DNA from: Gammaproteobacteria bacterium
Lineage (GTDB): Bacteria; Pseudomonadota; Gammaproteobacteria; Steroidobacterales; Woeseiaceae
NCBI GenBank assembly: GCA_024639825.1
Contig: JAHEGH010000001.1
Span: 62,001 to 126,000, forward strand
DNA: 64,000 nt
Direction of reading: 5' to 3'
The notes beneath the pieces were generated by a model. It was not told the DNA's origin. It searched no databases and saw only the letters and a list, made by a program, of their open reading frames with translations. Below are positions 61,214-64,000 of the stretch, in pieces (the stretch's first letter is position 1; the number at the start of each line of letters is the position of its first letter). The position numbers and the translations under genes are program-made.

Positions 61214-61380
61214 TGTCTTGTCTCCTCAACATTATTATCTGCATCAGCAGTCTTCACCCGTAAGATGCATGCCGCGGTCGGATTGGATGCAGAAATTTAA
61301 CTTGTTGTTTTTATAGATATTAATTTAACACATTGAGGCGATTTAGACCCAAACCATGAGGTCCCCCGTTAACAACGGGC
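61214..61380. promoter_or_regulatory. Divergent control region of the ECF sigma and RnfD-like operons
   Basis: This AT-rich interval of 167 bases lies between two divergent operons. A short inverted repeat (CCCGTT-AAC-AACGGG, 61365-61379) ends one base before the RnfD-like ATG, occupying the place of a ribosome-binding site. No clear ECF-type -35 was found by eye. The arrangement allows one sigma factor to serve both operons. Confidence 0.4.
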
Positions 61381-62217
61381 ATGAAACTGATATCCAGACT
61401 GGCCGATCCCCGCTACTACCAGGTCGCTGTGCTGACCACACTACTCAGCATCGGCGTATTCGTTCTCGATTTCGGTATTCGATGGCAAAACGCGGTCGCC
61501 ATCATACTGACGGCCCAGGCCGTGCAGTTTATTGGCACCCGACTCTACGGCCTGCCTCGCTTCGACCCGATGAGTGCGCTGATTACCTCGCTCTCCCTGA
61601 CGTTGTTGCTCAGGACCGAACTCATCGCACTCGCCATCGCCGCGCCCGCAATTGCCATCAGCAGCAAATTCCTGATACGCGTCAAGGGCAAGCATGTGTT
61701 CAATCCCGCTAACGTGGCGCTGGTTACACTGATGCTGCTCAGCGACCATGCCTGGGTGTCCTCGGGGCAGTGGGGCAGCGCTGCGATTGGGGCGTTTGGT
61801 TTGGCGTGCCTCGGCTTCCTGGTTCTCACGCGCGCCAGGCGCGCCGAAACGACGATCGCTTTCCTCGCCTGCTACGGCGCGCTGCTGTTCGGTCGGGCGC
61901 TCTGGTTGAGCGACCCGATGTCGATACCTGTGCACCAGCTGCAGAACGGCGCTCTGCTGATCTTCGCCTTCTTCATGATCTCGGACCCGAAGACAACCCC
62001 CAACGCCGCCGTCGGGCGCATGGTGTTTGGGGCGCTCGTCGCAGCGCTCGCATTCGTTATCCAGTTTATTTACTACCAGCCAAACGGACCGATTCTTGCG
62101 CTGATTCTGTCGGCGCCGCTCGTGCCTGTGATCGATGCCTTACTGCAAGGAACGCATTACCGGTGGGGAAAATCCGACGCTCAATCGAGCGCTCACGTCA
62201 AAGGAGTACAGACATGA
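61381..62217 (+). CDS. RnfD/NqrB-like membrane protein, orphan
   Basis: This 278-residue protein has about eight to nine transmembrane segments and resembles RnfD/NqrB: FDPMSALITSLSLTLLLRTE, GKHVFNPANVALVTLMLLSD, and MISDPKTTPNAAVGRMVFGA. The last stretch matches the family's conserved SDPKT region. RnfD binds covalent FMN in electron-transport complexes, but the FMN-binding threonine region is not clear here. None of the other rnf or nqr genes are present. The stop overlaps the DUF2330 start (ATGA). Confidence 0.82.
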   Translation: MKLISRLADPRYYQVAVLTTLLSIGVFVLDFGIRWQNAVAIILTAQAVQFIGTRLYGLPRFDPMSALITSLSLTLLLRTELIALAIAAPAIAISSKFLIRVKGKHVFNPANVALVTLMLLSDHAWVSSGQWGSAAIGAFGLACLGFLVLTRARRAETTIAFLACYGALLFGRALWLSDPMSIPVHQLQNGALLIFAFFMISDPKTTPNAAVGRMVFGALVAALAFVIQFIYYQPNGPILALILSAPLVPVIDALLQGTHYRWGKSDAQSSAHVKGVQT

Positions 62218-63554
62218 AAATTTTTATCACTGCGGTCACGGCGCTTGTGACCGTCATGGTGACGACCACGGCTCAGGCTTTCTGCGGCTTTTACGTCGCC
62301 AAGGCCGACACCAGCCTGTTTAACCAAGCCTCCCAGGTCGTGCTGGTCCGCGACGACGACAGGACTGTCATCACAATGGCTAATGATTTCGAGGGTGAGG
62401 CCAGGGACTTCGCCGTCGTCATTCCGGTCCCGACCATGATCGAGCGTGAACAGATCAACGTCGGCGACCGCGCCATCATTGAGCATCTCGATGCTTATAC
62501 CTCGCCCCGCCTGGTCGAGTACCACGATGGCAATCCCTGCGCACGCTATGACCGCGAGGAGTTGATGAGTATGGACGCGAATTTGCCGGCGGCCGCAAAG
62601 GAACTGAAACGGTCAGCGCGCTCTCAGGGAGTAACGATCGAAGCCAGCTATACAGTCGGCGAGTACGACATCCTCATCCTGTCCGCCAAACAAAGTGACG
62701 GTCTGATTCGCTGGCTCAACGATAACGGCTATAAAATCCCGAGGGGCGCTGAGCGCGTCGTAGACAGCTACCTCGGCCAGGACATGCGGTTTTTTGTGGC
62801 CAGGGTAAATGTAAAGGAGCAGTCCAGGCTCGGTTACCAATACCTGCGCCCACTGCAGGTAGCGTACGAAAGCAACAAATTCATGCTACCCATCCGTCTT
62901 GGCACACTGAACGCGAAAGGCAAACAGGAACTCTATGTCTACGCGCTGACGCGTACGGGGCGGGTTGAAACGACGAACTATCGTACAGTCAAATTGCCGA
63001 CTGACGTTGAGTTACCGGAGTTCGTAGAAGGCGAGTTCGCCGACTTCTACCGCGATATGTTCGCGCGACAGTCTGAGAAGGAAAATGAGCGTGCCGTCTT
63101 CCTGGAATATGCCTGGGACATGGCGTGGTGCGATCCCTGTGCTGCGGATCCGCTAAGCCACGAGGAGTTGCGCAAGCTGGGTGTCTTCTGGCTCGGCAAA
63201 AATGGGCAGGAGGCGAAGCGTATGATTCAGCCTCAGGCCCAGAACGTATTCGTGACACGACTACACGTACGTTACGACGCCGAACACTTTCCCGAAGACC
63301 TGATGTTTCAGGAGACCGGTGACCGACAGAATTACCAGGGCCGCTACGTGATTCGTCATCCGTGGAAGGGCGAAGCCAGCTGCGACCTGACGCAATATGA
63401 TGCCAGTGTTCGAGAGCGCCAGGAGCGCGAAGCACAATTGCTCGCGAACATGACAGGCTGGGACATTGCGGATATCCGCGAGAAGATCCCATTCACTGGC
63501 GGCATTCGTCCCGTGACGGTTAAAGAGCCCTGGTGGAAACGAATCTGGGATTAG
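62214..63554 (+). CDS. Exported DUF2330 protein
   Basis: This 446-residue protein has a signal peptide (MKIFITAVTALVTVMVTTTAQA) and begins the mature part with FCGFYVAKADTSLFNQAS, the DUF2330 hallmark. Later blocks DFAVVIPVPTMIEREQINVG and FVARVNVKEQSRLGYQYLRP are also typical. The function of DUF2330 is unknown. Its ATG overlaps the RnfD-like stop, with AAAGGAG upstream, showing strong translational coupling. Its stop directly abuts that of the convergent epimerase gene. Confidence 0.86.
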   Translation: MKIFITAVTALVTVMVTTTAQAFCGFYVAKADTSLFNQASQVVLVRDDDRTVITMANDFEGEARDFAVVIPVPTMIEREQINVGDRAIIEHLDAYTSPRLVEYHDGNPCARYDREELMSMDANLPAAAKELKRSARSQGVTIEASYTVGEYDILILSAKQSDGLIRWLNDNGYKIPRGAERVVDSYLGQDMRFFVARVNVKEQSRLGYQYLRPLQVAYESNKFMLPIRLGTLNAKGKQELYVYALTRTGRVETTNYRTVKLPTDVELPEFVEGEFADFYRDMFARQSEKENERAVFLEYAWDMAWCDPCAADPLSHEELRKLGVFWLGKNGQEAKRMIQPQAQNVFVTRLHVRYDAEHFPEDLMFQETGDRQNYQGRYVIRHPWKGEASCDLTQYDASVRERQEREAQLLANMTGWDIADIREKIPFTGGIRPVTVKEPWWKRIWD

Positions 63555-64000
63555 CTAGTTGCCGAGCGCCTTCCACGCCGCGAGAACCTCAGCCTCTTTG
63601 TCGGGCGACAGCCCGGCACGAGTGCTGGCGGTTCTCTCGGCGGGCAGGGTGTCCCACCAGGTCAGCAGGTCACGAGCCGTCTCACGCTCTGGTCGATTGT
63701 GCATGCCCGCGCGAACCGCCCGATCCGCACTGAATTTCGCAAAGCCATCTGCTCCGTGCCAGATCGGAAAATCGCGACCACCGGCTAGCCCCTTGCTCGC
63801 CAGGAAATCGGCGTCAATCCAGACAGGATCAACGCTTGCGGCAGTCACCGCCCGACAGTCCTCGAGCAACTCGCCCATGCTGTACGCGTTTGCGTTCACC
63901 ATGTTGTAGGTGCCGCGGATCTCTCGGTCGACACAATCCACTGTGAAATTCGCGAGGTCCCTGACATCGATGATCTGGACATTATCGTCCGGCGATCCGG
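63555..64000 (-). CDS. NAD-dependent epimerase/dehydratase, C-terminal part
   Basis: The reading frame enters from the right edge (the first visible residues are GSPDDNVQIIDVRDLANFTV) and runs to its stop at 63555. VQIIDVRDLANFTVDCVDRE followed by GTYNMVNANAYSMGELLEDC is typical of the C-terminal substrate domain of extended short-chain dehydrogenase/epimerases acting on nucleotide sugars or related compounds. The Rossmann half lies outside the window, so the substrate is unknown. Confidence 0.75.
   Translation of the reverse strand, partial: GSPDDNVQIIDVRDLANFTVDCVDREIRGTYNMVNANAYSMGELLEDCRAVTAASVDPVWIDADFLASKGLAGGRDFPIWHGADGFAKFSADRAVRAGMHNRPERETARDLLTWWDTLPAERTASTRAGLSPDKEAEVLAAWKALGN

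Noticed and set aside
1-64000. CRISPR arrays, tRNA or rRNA genes, insertion sequences, prophage
   Set aside because: No regularly spaced direct repeats, no tRNA cloverleaf or rRNA-like stretches, and no transposase or phage proteins were seen on either strand.

Overview
The window is a GC-rich, gene-dense stretch of a gammaproteobacterial chromosome. The evidence is CysB beside cysK, a heptose/Kdo lipopolysaccharide core cluster (kdkA, waaC-like, waaF, hldD), glnE, mltD, folD and a GlyGly-CTERM exported protein. The mixture resembles marine Woeseiaceae/Chromatiales-type lineages, but that placement is inference. I see no rRNA, tRNA, CRISPR array, prophage or insertion sequence. Genes are packed tightly: many neighbours share a stop/start overlap, and several convergent pairs overlap at their 3' ends.

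Layout. 1-4.4 kb: envelope genes (ppnN fragment, L,D-transpeptidase, a small membrane protein, MltD, an AstE/AspA-like zinc hydrolase). 4.4-9.3 kb: lipid A/core LPS genes (acyltransferase, Kdo kinase, two GT9 heptosyltransferases, HldD). 9.3-14.4 kb: glnE and a c-di-GMP protein with a degenerate GGDEF and an intact EAL domain. 14.6-16.7 kb: divergent cysK/cysB. 16.7-21.3 kb: an SH3 protein, then an overlapping operon of sigma-54 activator, TVP38/DedA protein and PBP4. 21.3-22 kb: a sigma-54 control region, a 94-aa small protein and a strongly structured, terminated 3' RNA. 22-30.6 kb: small accessory genes (PGPGW, dienelactone hydrolase, orphan ABC ATPase, NERD, DUF819, MBL-fold, GIY-YIG, PlsC-type acyltransferase, cupin, ceramidase-like protein). 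30.6-40.6 kb: metabolism (folD, CoA-transferase, mtnA plus class II aldolase, CBS protein, amidohydrolase, threonine dehydratase, zinc peptidase, cardiolipin synthase-like protein). 40.9-56 kb: an FAD oxidase and two RND efflux operons, the first headed by a PadR regulator. 56-64 kb: GlyGly-CTERM protein, EamA transporter, TerB-like protein, a 26-codon ORF with an extended Shine-Dalgarno, class V aminotransferase, an ECF sigma operon, an RnfD-like/DUF2330 pair and a partial epimerase.

How genes may work together. The sigma-54 activator is predicted to switch on the divergent small gene through an 18-bp inverted-repeat enhancer and a near-consensus -24/-12 promoter, and to carry TVP38 and PBP4 with it. 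The PadR regulator probably controls both RND operons, because a 24-bp element matching at 19 positions overlaps both promoters. MtnA and the class II aldolase could form the end of a methylthioadenosine/5'-deoxyadenosine salvage (DHAP-shunt) route.

Start codons were chosen from ribosome-binding sites and family N-termini; several are GTG or TTG. Functions come from recognised motifs read by eye, with no database search.
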